DNA of 64,000 nt from CAG-964 sp902789345 (lineage in GTDB: Bacteria; Bacillota; Clostridia; Oscillospirales; Acutalibacteraceae). The translations under genes and the position numbers were made by a program. Shown here one piece after another: positions 26,223-34,998 of the stretch. The stretch's first letter is position 1. The number at the start of each line of letters is the position of its first letter. The DNA lies in NCBI GenBank assembly GCA_052117325.1, contig JBQKJJ010000011.1; one strand, 5' to 3'. The notes under the pieces are model-generated. The model worked only from the letters and a program-made list of their open reading frames with translations. It ran no database searches and had not been told where the DNA came from.

Positions 26223-26251
26223 TTTACTTTGCAAAAAATATATCTTATAAT
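26223..26251 (+). promoter_or_regulatory. Promoter of coaBC
   Basis: TTTACT (26223-26228), 17 bp, TATAAT (26246-26251), followed by the ribosome site AAAGGAGAG 20 bp later. Confidence 0.6.
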
Positions 26252-26283
26252 GAAAAGCATACAAAACACAAAGGAGAGTGCTT

Positions 26284-27477
26284 ATGCTAAAGGACAAAAA
26301 CATACTTTTATGTGTAACGGGAGGAATTGCGGCATATAAAATACCCAACCTTGCAAGTATGCTTGTAAAGCAGGGCTGTAATGTAAATGTGCTTATGACC
26401 AAAAATGCCGAAAGCTTTATAACAGCTAAAACCTTTGAAACCCTTACAGGCAACACCTGTATGGTAGACACCTTTCAAACTACCTATCCTCCAAGAATAC
26501 ATCATATTGACCTTGCCACAACAGCCGACTATGTAATGGTTGCGCCTGCTACTGCAAACATTATAGGCAAAATTGCACATGGCATTGCAGACGATATGAT
26601 AACCTCTACTTTGCTTGCTTGCAAATGTCCTGTAGCACTGGCACCGGCAATGAATGTTAATATGTTTGAAAATCCTATTGTTCAGGACAACATAGCAACA
26701 CTGAAAAAGTACGGCTACAACATAATTGAGCCTGCCACAGGCTATATGGCGTGCAAGGCTGTAGGAAAGGGAAAACTGCCCGAGCCTGTACAGCTGTATA
26801 AATATATAGAAAAGGAGCTTGCCTTTACCCACGATTTACAGGGTAAAAAGGTGCTTGTAACGGCCGGCGCAACAAGAGAGCCTATAGACCCTGTACGCTA
26901 CATTTCTAACAATTCCACAGGAAAAATGGGCTATGCACTGGCAAATGCGGCTATGCTTAGAGGGGCTGATGTAACCCTTGTAACAGGTCAGACCGCACTG
27001 GAGGATATTCCCTTTGTACACACAGTAAAGGTAACAACCGCACAGGATATGTACAACGCCGTAACCGAAAGCTTTGCAACAGCGGACATAACCATAAAGG
27101 CAGCGGCTGTAGCAGACTACACACCGGCAGAGGTTGCACAAAATAAAATAAAAAAAGCAGATGGCGACGCCAACATTAAACTAAAGCGAACAAAGGATAT
27201 TCTAAAGGAGCTTGGCAACAGAAAAACTGACAAACAATTTGTATGCGGCTTTAGTATGGAAACGGAAAATATGCTTGAAAATTCAAAGGAAAAGCTAGCA
27301 AAGAAAAATATTGATATGATTGTCGCCAACAACCTAAAAACAGAGGGTGCCGGCTTTGGAACTGACACCAATGTTATTACCCTTATAACAAAAGAAAGTA
27401 CAGAACAGCTTCCGATAATGTCAAAGGAAGAATGTGCACACAAAATAATTGACAAAATTTTAGAGCTGAAAGGCTGA
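26284..27477 (+). CDS. coaBC: Bifunctional CoaBC (phosphopantothenoylcysteine synthetase/decarboxylase)
   Basis: A 397-aa CoA-pathway enzyme. The N-terminal flavoprotein decarboxylase domain (about 1-180) has V-T-G-G-I-A-A-Y-K, the active-site His in I-H-H-I-D-L-A, the M-N-V-N-M-F-E-N-P motif and the loop Cys in G-Y-M-A-C-K-A-V-G-K-G. The C-terminal synthetase domain (about 185-397) has V-L-V-T-A-G-A-T-R-E-P-I-D-P-V-R and the K-I-K-K motif. The start at 26284 follows AAAGGAGAG; an in-frame GTG at 26278 overlaps that site. It supplies 4-phosphopantetheine from the CoaX product. Confidence 0.97.
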   Translation: MLKDKNILLCVTGGIAAYKIPNLASMLVKQGCNVNVLMTKNAESFITAKTFETLTGNTCMVDTFQTTYPPRIHHIDLATTADYVMVAPATANIIGKIAHGIADDMITSTLLACKCPVALAPAMNVNMFENPIVQDNIATLKKYGYNIIEPATGYMACKAVGKGKLPEPVQLYKYIEKELAFTHDLQGKKVLVTAGATREPIDPVRYISNNSTGKMGYALANAAMLRGADVTLVTGQTALEDIPFVHTVKVTTAQDMYNAVTESFATADITIKAAAVADYTPAEVAQNKIKKADGDANIKLKRTKDILKELGNRKTDKQFVCGFSMETENMLENSKEKLAKKNIDMIVANNLKTEGAGFGTDTNVITLITKESTEQLPIMSKEECAHKIIDKILELKG

Positions 27478-27543
27478 CATACAGCTGTAGCGGATTTTGT
27501 TAAACACACAGTTGAATATACACCTTTATTTTTTACAAGCTAA

Positions 27544-27580
27544 GGGACGGTTCAAATTAAAAATGAACCGCCCCTTTTAA
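27544..27580 (+). terminator. Terminator after coaBC
   Basis: GGGACGGTTCA pairs with TGAACCGCCCC around a short A-rich loop; TTTTAATTTT follows. Confidence 0.8.
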
Positions 27581-27639
27581 TTTTGGTTATGTTAAATTAT
27601 TATTTTATCCTGCTTATACAAAAAGGCAGAAATTTCAGT

Positions 27640-28068
27640 TTACAGAAAACCTCTCCTTTTTGCTTCCTCCAACAGCTTTGGCTGTATGTGAGGGTAGGTC
27701 CAATTATCCGGCAGCCTCTCTGTAATAACAACCTTTTCAATTTCACTGTGGAGTTCCTTTTCAAGGGCTTTTACCTGAGCATAGTATAACATTCCAAAAG
27801 TTTCTTTTCCGTCAAAATTATCTGACGCAGTTACGGAATATACGCAAATTGGCTGTATGTCGAATTTCAAAGCACCTGTTTCTTCACTTAGCTCTCTTGC
27901 GGCTGTGTCACTGATAATCTCGTTAGGCTCTCTGTGGCCGCCCGGCACCTCTAATGTATTGCGCTGTTTGTGCTTGCAGAAAATAAATTTGCCGTTATAC
28001 TTTGCAATAATAACCGCAAATTTTAGCAAATCGTCGGCTACATTATCATAAAACTTTACTACAGTCAT
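27640..28068 (-). CDS. Nudix hydrolase
   Basis: A 142-aa pyrophosphohydrolase. The complete Nudix box G-x5-E-x7-R-E-L-S-E-E-T-G (about 44-66) is present after L-E-V-P-G-G-H. Substrate cannot be told from sequence; candidates are oxidised nucleotides or nucleoside-diphosphate derivatives. It stands between coaBC and trhA as an independent minus-strand gene. Confidence 0.92.
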   Translation of the reverse strand: MTVVKFYDNVADDLLKFAVIIAKYNGKFIFCKHKQRNTLEVPGGHREPNEIISDTAARELSEETGALKFDIQPICVYSVTASDNFDGKETFGMLYYAQVKALEKELHSEIEKVVITERLPDNWTYPHIQPKLLEEAKRRGFL

Positions 28069-28135
28069 ATTGTTTAATTCCTCTATTAAAATTTATATTA
28101 TGTTTTTCTATGTCGCTCAAGAAAATCTACGCTAA

Positions 28136-28810
28136 TTATTTAACAAAAAAAGATGTTAATATTGCAAAGTAATGGAACACACTGCCCCCTATAGTAAACA
28201 AATGCCATATTGAGTGGAAATACTTAATTTTCTTTATTGCATAAAATATAACGCCAACCGAATACAGCACTCCGCCTATTAACAAAAATACTAATGAAAT
28301 AGTAGGCAATGAATTTATAAGCGGTACTATAGCCGCTATAATAGCCCAGCCCATTATTATATAACAAACGACAGATATTTTTCTGAAACGCTCAAGGTCT
28401 ATGGCGTTCAGCACTATTCCCAGTGCCGCCGCACCCCATATAAAGCCAAACAGCACCCACCCCAGCGTACCACGCAGTGTAACAAGGGTTATAGGGGTGT
28501 ATGTACCTGCAATAAGCAGGAATATGGTAACATGGTCCATTACACGCATTACCTGCTTTGCCTTTTCGTTGGTAATGGCATGGTACAAAGTAGACATGGT
28601 GTACAAAATAATAAGTGTGCCGCCGTAAATAGCACTGCTTACCACACCCCAAGGGTCTGAATACAGAGCCGTCATTACTATAAGCACTACCGTACCGGCT
28701 ATGGCAAGCAGTGCCCCTACACCGTGAGAAACCGAATTAAATATTTCTTCACCCAGTGTGTAGCGTTTGTTTAGCGGAATTTTTGTTTCTTTCTCTTTGC
28801 TTTTAGTCAT
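28136..28810 (-). CDS. trhA: Hemolysin III / PAQR family membrane protein (TrhA)
   Basis: A 224-aa protein with seven membrane spans. Family motifs are visible: E-E-I-F-N-S-V-S-H-G-V-G near the N-terminus, S-T-L-Y-H-A-I-T (about 74-81) and C-terminal S-I-W-H-L-F-T-I-G-G-S-V-F-H, giving the conserved His/Ser metal site. Bacillus TrhA affects membrane fluidity and hemolysis is not its normal role. It lies 12 bp after the GH31 gene and probably shares its transcript. Confidence 0.92.
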   Translation of the reverse strand: MTKSKEKETKIPLNKRYTLGEEIFNSVSHGVGALLAIAGTVVLIVMTALYSDPWGVVSSAIYGGTLIILYTMSTLYHAITNEKAKQVMRVMDHVTIFLLIAGTYTPITLVTLRGTLGWVLFGFIWGAAALGIVLNAIDLERFRKISVVCYIIMGWAIIAAIVPLINSLPTISLVFLLIGGVLYSVGVIFYAIKKIKYFHSIWHLFTIGGSVFHYFAILTSFFVK

Positions 28811-28822
28811 AAAATCACCCTC

Positions 28823-30862
28823 TTATAAAACTTCAAGGGAAAGCTGTTTATTGTCAGAATTTGCAGTACCTTTTTCAACGATTATTTCTGTAAGTGCCTT
28901 GCTGTAGCTTTTGCTTATGCCGTCGTCTGTGTATAAATTAAACTTAGCGTTATCCCCATAGGCTATTAGCTGTAGGCTGTTTAAATCCAGCTTTTCGGTT
29001 GACAGTGCCGGCTTGCACAGTGGCAAAACAGCTCCCTTTTTTATAAACAAAGGTACTTCGTCCATTGCTACCTCAATGTAGTGGTGGCCCTTTTTCATTT
29101 CTTCCTTAACAGTTACATTTTCACCGCTTAGCTTTACAAACAGCATATCCTCCGGCAAATATACATACCTGCCCTTTGCGTTCTGCTGATAAACAGGGGC
29201 TATCATAATGCTGTCACCAACCATTAGCTGGTCTTCTACCTGTGGTGCAAATTCATCGTCAGTATAATCAAAGGCAACAGGGCGGAACATCATACCGTCC
29301 TCCAAGCAAGCTTTCATATATTCACTGTACAAATACGGTACTAAGCGGTACCTAACCTGCAGTACATTGCGGAACATATCTTTATTGTCAAAACGGTAAC
29401 ATTCCTGCAAGCGTGTACCAATGGCGGCATGGTTACGCATAAGAGGTGTAAATACCCCAAAGGCTGTCCAACGCAAAACCAAATCCTCTGTGGCGTTTGC
29501 GCCAAAGCCGCCAATGTCGGAGCCTATATACATAAAGCCGCACATATTCAAAGACGGCATTTGCTTAATGGAAAGCAGTAGGTGCGACCACCATGACTGG
29601 TTGTCGCCTGTCCATATTCCGCCGTAGCGGTGCATACCAATATATGAAGAACGGGAGTACATAAGGGTACGCTTGTCCGGTCTTATTTCATCAAATGCCT
29701 GCGAGGCACTTCTTGTCATATAAAAACCATACAGGTTATGCACTTTGTCATGACAAACCTGCTTGCCGTTTATATTGTGGTAAAATTCGGAATAATCAAT
29801 AAGATTTGAGAATAAATCTCTAAATTCAAAGAATGAGTTAATGTCCAAGTTTTTGTCCTTGTATTCAAAAACCTTTACCCAGGCTTCTTCAAGCTTTTTC
29901 TTAGAATAGAAAATTGCCGGCTCGTTCATATCATTCCAAAAGCCCTCTATGCCCATATCAGTAAGCACCTTGTATTTACTGCCAAACCACTTGCTTGCGT
30001 CGGCATTGAAAAAGTCAGGGAAATGTGTAAGTCCCGGCCATACAGCAGTAACATAGTCTTCACCCTCTGCGTTTTTGCAGAAGTAATTGTTCTTAACGCC
30101 CTCTTCGTAAATATCGTAACCCTTTTCTATTTTTACGCCTGCGTCAATAATAGGAACCAAATGAATATCCCGGGCTTTCATTTCGTCTACAAAAGACTTA
30201 AACTGCGGGAATTTTTCTTCGCTTACGGTAAAATCCTTGTAGTTATCCATATAGTCAATGTCAAGGTAAACGGCGTCTATTGGCATACCGTTACTGCGGT
30301 AGCCCTCTACCACAGACCTTACTTCGTCTTCGTTCATATAGCTCCAACGGCTTTGCTGATAGCCAAATGCCCAAAACGGCGCAATGTAGCTTTTGCCTGT
30401 AAGCTTACGCATTTCCTTTACAATTTCAACCTCTGTGTCAGCCTCTATAATATACAAAGCGGCATCTTCTGAATGTATTGTAATTGAAAGCTTGTCAAGG
30501 TGAGTATAGCCAATGTCAAATGTAATTTTTGACGGGCAATCTACAAACACACCGTATTTTCTTTGACTGTTGCTTACAATTATGAAATTATGGGCACCAT
30601 ACAACGACTCCTTATTTTCTACATGATTAGGGTCGTCTGCGCAAAAGCTTACATATTTCCAGCCACGCTTGTTAATGCCCCTTACATTTTCACCCAAACC
30701 GTATACTATGTCGTTTTGGCACAGGTCGGTGTTTAAAAGAATCTCGCCGTTTTGCTGCAGCACCTGAAAATATTTTAGGTCACTGCCTGTTTTCGCTGTG
30801 CCTACAACAGCACCTGTGTCTAGTGGATTTCCGAATATATATTTATTTATCAAACTAATCAT
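28823..30862 (-). CDS. Glycoside hydrolase family 31 alpha-glucosidase
   Basis: A 679-aa retaining alpha-glycosidase. It contains the beta-sandwich N-domain, then the catalytic barrel with nucleophile Asp in W-N-D-M-N-E-P-A and acid/base Asp in W-T-G-D-N-Q-S-W, plus the subsite motif Y-M-T-R-S. No signal peptide is present, so it works inside the cell on imported oligosaccharides, probably maltose or isomaltose-type glucosides. AAAGG abuts the ATG at 30862 with no spacing, so a TTG at 30853 eight bases further on may be the true start; the longer reading to 30934 is not conserved. trhA follows directly. Confidence 0.93.
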   Translation of the reverse strand: MISLINKYIFGNPLDTGAVVGTAKTGSDLKYFQVLQQNGEILLNTDLCQNDIVYGLGENVRGINKRGWKYVSFCADDPNHVENKESLYGAHNFIIVSNSQRKYGVFVDCPSKITFDIGYTHLDKLSITIHSEDAALYIIEADTEVEIVKEMRKLTGKSYIAPFWAFGYQQSRWSYMNEDEVRSVVEGYRSNGMPIDAVYLDIDYMDNYKDFTVSEEKFPQFKSFVDEMKARDIHLVPIIDAGVKIEKGYDIYEEGVKNNYFCKNAEGEDYVTAVWPGLTHFPDFFNADASKWFGSKYKVLTDMGIEGFWNDMNEPAIFYSKKKLEEAWVKVFEYKDKNLDINSFFEFRDLFSNLIDYSEFYHNINGKQVCHDKVHNLYGFYMTRSASQAFDEIRPDKRTLMYSRSSYIGMHRYGGIWTGDNQSWWSHLLLSIKQMPSLNMCGFMYIGSDIGGFGANATEDLVLRWTAFGVFTPLMRNHAAIGTRLQECYRFDNKDMFRNVLQVRYRLVPYLYSEYMKACLEDGMMFRPVAFDYTDDEFAPQVEDQLMVGDSIMIAPVYQQNAKGRYVYLPEDMLFVKLSGENVTVKEEMKKGHHYIEVAMDEVPLFIKKGAVLPLCKPALSTEKLDLNSLQLIAYGDNAKFNLYTDDGISKSYSKALTEIIVEKGTANSDNKQLSLEVL

Positions 30863-30976
30863 CCTTTCGTCATGCAAAATATATTTTGCACTTTTAGTAA
30901 TTATATTATATAATAAATTTGTTATAGATTTCATTACGAAATTAAAAATTTTTAATTATTTTTAGGAGAATTAATA

Positions 30977-31831
30977 ATGAGCAAAAAAGTAATAATAAGT
31001 GCCGACAGCACCTGCGACCTTCCTAGGGAAATACTGGATAAATACGGAATTATAACAACCCCTTTGCATATAGTGCTTGGTGAAAACACCTACGAGGACC
31101 TTGTAAACATAACACCTGACGAAATTTACGCACATTTTAACAAAACAGGTCAGCTTCCGAAAACCTCGGCAGTAAATATGCAGGAATATATAGACAAGTT
31201 TAAGCCGTATATTGACGACGGCTGTGAGGTTGTACACTTTAACATAGGCAGTGCGCTGTCTACCTCGTACCAACAGTGCCGACTTGCGGCAAAGGAGCTG
31301 GGCGGCGTATACCCTGTAGACTCCTGCAGTCTTTCCTCCGGTACAGGCTTGCTTGCCATGGAGGCGGCAGAGCTTGCACAGCAGGGTGTATCGGCACAGG
31401 AAATTGCCGAAAAGCTTCAGGCAAAAACAGGTAAAATACACTGCAACTTTATAGTTGACAAGCTAAACTACCTGCACGCCGGCGGCAGATGCTCGTCTGT
31501 AGCACTGCTGGGTGCAAACCTGCTTAACATTAAACCTTGTATAGAGGTAAGCGACAAAGACGGCAGTATGACTGTAGGCAAAAAGTACCGTGGCAAGCTT
31601 CCTAAGGTGCTTGAGCAGTATGTAAAGGAAAAATTTGAGCAATGCAGTAACATTGACCCTAAGCGTGCTTTTATAACACACGCCGGCATACCGCAGGAAA
31701 CCTGCGACCACCTGTACGGATTAATTAAAAGTTTAAATTACTTTGATGAAATTATAATTTCCCGTGCCAGCTGTACAATTTCTTCACACTGCGGCCCTGA
31801 CACAATGGGACTTATATTTATGGAAAAATAA
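30977..31831 (+). CDS. DegV family fatty-acid-binding protein
   Basis: A 284-aa DegV protein, a fatty-acid-binding fold (FakB-like) that presents fatty acids to the FakA kinase in Firmicutes. The N-terminus V-I-I-S-A-D-S-T-C-D-L-P and the T-S-A-V-N-M-Q-E-Y, G-S-A-L-S-T-S-Y-Q and S-L-S-S-G-T-G-L loops are characteristic. TTAGGAG lies before the ATG. No fakA is in the window. Divergent from GH31, with its own terminator at 31913. Confidence 0.92.
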   Translation: MSKKVIISADSTCDLPREILDKYGIITTPLHIVLGENTYEDLVNITPDEIYAHFNKTGQLPKTSAVNMQEYIDKFKPYIDDGCEVVHFNIGSALSTSYQQCRLAAKELGGVYPVDSCSLSSGTGLLAMEAAELAQQGVSAQEIAEKLQAKTGKIHCNFIVDKLNYLHAGGRCSSVALLGANLLNIKPCIEVSDKDGSMTVGKKYRGKLPKVLEQYVKEKFEQCSNIDPKRAFITHAGIPQETCDHLYGLIKSLNYFDEIIISRASCTISSHCGPDTMGLIFMEK

Positions 31832-31912
31832 TAGAGGCAATATAACAAAAATACAGTTGACTTTATATAAGGTTAGAATACCTTTAAATATTAGCTGTAA
31901 TTATAATGCAAA

Positions 31913-31951
31913 AGCGGACTGTACGGTAAATTGTACAGCCCGCTTTTTTAT
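31913..31951 (+). terminator. Terminator after degV
   Basis: AAGCGGACTGTAC pairs with GTACAGCCCGCTT (one mismatch) and is followed by T6. It lies between convergent genes. Confidence 0.85.
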
Positions 31952-31977
31952 GTAAGAAAAACCAATAAAGTCAACTA

Positions 31978-32553
31978 TTAGTCAGCTATAATTTCGCCGT
32001 CAACAGTACCGCTTAGACCTGCTGCGTTTGACTCGTCTGTATCAACATGAGCCGCCGGAGCGAATTTTTCGCTTACTCTTATAACAACATCGCCAAATAT
32101 CAAATTTCTGCCGTTGCCGCCAACCTTTAATGAAACAATTTGTTTATCCTTCAAGCCGTATTCCTGTGCTGTTTTTGGGTCTAGGTGAATATGTCTTTTT
32201 GCGGCAATTACACCCTCTGAAATTTCACACTCACCCTTAGGGCCTACCAGCTTACAACCCGGTGTACCTGCAATATCGCCGGATTCTCTTACAGGAGCAG
32301 CTACGCCGATTTTTCTTGCGTCTGACAATGAAAGCTCTACCTGTGTTGCTGTTCTGACAGGACCAAGAATAGTCATTTTAAACTCGCCCTTAGGGCCAAT
32401 TACTGTTACCTTTTCTTCACAGGCAAACTGACCAGGCTGTGACAAATCTTTTTTCTTTGTCAGGGTTGCACCTGCACCAAAAAGTGTTTCAAAAACCTCT
32501 TGTGTTACATGAATATGACGGGCTGATGTTTCAACCATTACTGTCTTGCTCAT
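31978..32553 (-). CDS. pduL: PduL-type phosphate acyltransferase
   Basis: A 191-aa enzyme of the PduL phosphotransacylase family, which interconverts acyl-CoA and acyl phosphate. Both halves of the tandem beta-barrel are visible: S-A-R-H-I-H-V-T near the N-terminus and A-A-K-R-H-I-H-L-D-P at about 120-130, with a third zinc-site His in A-H-V-D-T-D. There is no N-terminal encapsulation peptide and no microcompartment shell gene nearby, so it probably acts in the cytosol as the acetate- or propionate-forming transacylase. The start at 32553 follows GGTGG; the acetate kinase partner is elsewhere. Confidence 0.94.
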   Translation of the reverse strand: MSKTVMVETSARHIHVTQEVFETLFGAGATLTKKKDLSQPGQFACEEKVTVIGPKGEFKMTILGPVRTATQVELSLSDARKIGVAAPVRESGDIAGTPGCKLVGPKGECEISEGVIAAKRHIHLDPKTAQEYGLKDKQIVSLKVGGNGRNLIFGDVVIRVSEKFAPAAHVDTDESNAAGLSGTVDGEIIAD

Positions 32554-32735
32554 TTTTATTACCACCATTTCAGAATATTTTTACCCCAGTGTGCATTGCA
32601 CTGTAATGTACAAAGGTCTAAGGTAATTTTACAACTTTATATTATCAAATTCAACCTTTACAGCCATTATTTTTACAGTGTTTTCCGCTTAACCTAAGTC
32701 TTTTACAGATTTACACACAGGTTTGCAGAAAGCCG

Positions 32736-32764
32736 GGCAGTAAGAAAACAAGTTTCTTACTGCC
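32736..32764 (-). terminator. Terminator after the fru-pts operon
   Basis: GGCAGTAAGAAA (32736-32747) pairs perfectly with TTTCTTACTGCC (32753-32764). It stands 64 bp beyond the ptsI stop on the minus strand. The T-run is short. The rest of 32569-32827 is unassigned. Confidence 0.65.
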
Positions 32765-32827
32765 GCCTGTTGGGTAAAAGTATATATTATGGTACAAAAA
32801 GTACGATACACTCTTAAAGTATTACCC

Positions 32828-34531
32828 TTACTTCTGTATTGACTGCAAATACTCTGCCACTTCTTTTTCCGTTTCCAGCTGCATAGCCTTTTGCGCTACC
32901 CGCTGTGCCTCTTGCTGTGACCACATAGAAATTACTTTTCTTGTTGCCAAAACCGAGGTGGCACTTACACTAAATTCACTTAAACCAAATGCAACAAGCA
33001 AAGGTATCATAAGTGGATCTGCCGCTGCTTCACCGCACATACCTACCATTATGCCCTCTTTACTGCCGCACTCTATTATGTGCTTAATAGCACGCAGTAC
33101 AGCCGGGTTATATACAGAGTACAGGCACGCAACATCTGCATTGCCACGGTCTACGCACATAGTGTACTGTGTAAGGTCGTTTGTACCAATGCTGAAGAAG
33201 TCTGCCTCCTTTGCAAGTAGGTCTGCAATCATAACCGACGCAGAGGTTTCCATCATTACGCCAACCTGAATTTCATTATTGTATGCAATGCCCTGACTGT
33301 CAAGGTCTGCCATTATTTCCTTTACCAAGGATTTTACGGCTCTTATTTCGTCTACACAGGTTACAAGAGGCACCATAATTTTTATGTTGCCAAATGCACT
33401 TGCCCTAAGCAATGCCCTAAGCTGCGTCTTGTAAAGCTGTGTATTTTCAAGACAAAATCTAACTGCCCTAAAGCCCAAAAACGGGTTTTCTTCTTTTTTT
33501 AGTCCTAGATATGGTATCTCTTTGTCGCCGCCAATATCCAGTGTTCTTATAATAAGCGGCTTGTCCTTTAGCACCAACGCCGCTTTTTTGTACGCCTCGA
33601 ACTGCTGTTCCTCGGTAGGCATAGAGTCGGAATCCATAAACAAAAATTCTGTTCTAAACAGACCTACACCCTCGCCGTCACACTCTACTACCTGTTTAGT
33701 GTTGTCCGGATTACCTATGTTTCCTACCAACTCTACCACCTTGCCGTCTGCTGTGGCGGTAGCCATACCGATATATTTTTTAAGCTCTTCCTTTTCTTTT
33801 AGGAACTTGTTACGCTTTTCTGTGTAATCTTTTAGCTGTTCTTCTGTAGGTGTGTCAATAACTGTACCCTTTGAACCGTCAATAATTACCTGCTGTCCGT
33901 CTGCCAGCTTTTCAACTACACCCGCTACACTTAGTACAGCCGGAATTTCCAGTGCCCTTGCCAAAATAGCCGAATGTGAGGTTTTGCCGCCTGTTTGTGT
34001 AATTATGCCTGCTATGTTTTCTTTTACAATACCTGTTGTCATAGACGGTGTAAGATCGTCAACAACTATTATCGTGCCCTTTGGGGCTTTGCTTATGTCT
34101 GCCTCCTCTATACCAAGAAGCACCGAAAGCATACCCTTTTTTATGTCCTTAACATCTGTGGCACGCTGCATTGTCAGCTCGTCACCGGTAGACTCAAACA
34201 TTGTTATAAACATATCGCAAATGGTTTCAAGAGCCTTTTCCGCACTGTCGCCTGACTGCATTTGCTTTTCTATTTCAGAATTCATATATGGGTCTTGCAG
34301 CATAGCGGCGTGTCCCATAATTATTTCTGCTTCTTTTTCGCCTACAGAGCTTTTCATTTGCTCTGCCTTTGCCATTGTGTCGTCTACAAATTTATTTAAA
34401 GCCTGCTTATATCTTTCTATTTCCTGTTCAGGTGTGGCGTCGGTGGTTGGTGCGTAGCTTAAAGCCTGCTCCTTAATTATCATAACCTTGCCTATGCCGA
34501 TACCTGAGGATGCGCCAATACCGTTATACAT
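32828..34531 (-). CDS. ptsI: PTS enzyme I
   Basis: A 567-aa phosphoenolpyruvate:protein phosphotransferase, the first step of every PTS. The phosphorylated His is in G-G-K-T-S-H-S-A-I-L-A-R (about 189). The PEP-binding barrel has G-I-G-L-F-R-T-E-F-L-F and the catalytic G-M-C-G-E near 503. Length is normal. It passes phosphate to the HPr encoded directly before it and is the last gene of the fruR-fruK-fruA-ptsH-ptsI cluster. Confidence 0.97.
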   Translation of the reverse strand: MYNGIGASSGIGIGKVMIIKEQALSYAPTTDATPEQEIERYKQALNKFVDDTMAKAEQMKSSVGEKEAEIIMGHAAMLQDPYMNSEIEKQMQSGDSAEKALETICDMFITMFESTGDELTMQRATDVKDIKKGMLSVLLGIEEADISKAPKGTIIVVDDLTPSMTTGIVKENIAGIITQTGGKTSHSAILARALEIPAVLSVAGVVEKLADGQQVIIDGSKGTVIDTPTEEQLKDYTEKRNKFLKEKEELKKYIGMATATADGKVVELVGNIGNPDNTKQVVECDGEGVGLFRTEFLFMDSDSMPTEEQQFEAYKKAALVLKDKPLIIRTLDIGGDKEIPYLGLKKEENPFLGFRAVRFCLENTQLYKTQLRALLRASAFGNIKIMVPLVTCVDEIRAVKSLVKEIMADLDSQGIAYNNEIQVGVMMETSASVMIADLLAKEADFFSIGTNDLTQYTMCVDRGNADVACLYSVYNPAVLRAIKHIIECGSKEGIMVGMCGEAAADPLMIPLLVAFGLSEFSVSATSVLATRKVISMWSQQEAQRVAQKAMQLETEKEVAEYLQSIQK

Positions 34532-34636
34532 ACTTCATACCTCTGCTTTCCTATTTATATATGCCAATTCCGGGAAGCCAAAGCCCCCGGAAATGACAAT
34601 CAGAAAATATATACCAATGAACTGCAAAATGAATTC

Positions 34637-34900
34637 TTATTCGCCTAAACCGGAATCAATCATTTCTACTGCCTTAGCAAGTGCCTCGTTTTCGTCGGCA
34701 CCGCTGCACTGTACCTCTACCTCTGTACCGCACTTAATACAAGCCGCAATAATGTTCATAAGGCTTTTGCCGTTAATAGTGTTGCCGTTTACTATTAGGT
34801 TTACATCACTGCTGAACTTACTCATTGTGTTTGCAAAAACTCCTGCCGGACGCATATGGAAGCCTTCTGCGTTTACTACTGTTGTCTTTTTTGATACCAT
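34637..34900 (-). CDS. ptsH: Phosphocarrier protein HPr
   Basis: An 87-aa HPr. Active-site His15 lies in G-F-H15-M-R-P-A and the regulatory Ser46 is present in G-K-S46-L-M-N. The usual Ala at position 16 is Met. With Ser46 conserved, control by HPr kinase and CcpA is possible, but hprK is not in the window. It lies between fruA and ptsI with about 100 bp on either side. Confidence 0.96.
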   Translation of the reverse strand: MVSKKTTVVNAEGFHMRPAGVFANTMSKFSSDVNLIVNGNTINGKSLMNIIAACIKCGTEVEVQCSGADENEALAKAVEMIDSGLGE

Positions 34901-34998
34901 AATAATTCTCCTTTTCTGTTTCCTCCACAGCCATTTTTCAGACTGTGGAGATTTGTTTTATTTTACTCGTTAATTAATGTCTGATTAATTGTTTTAAA

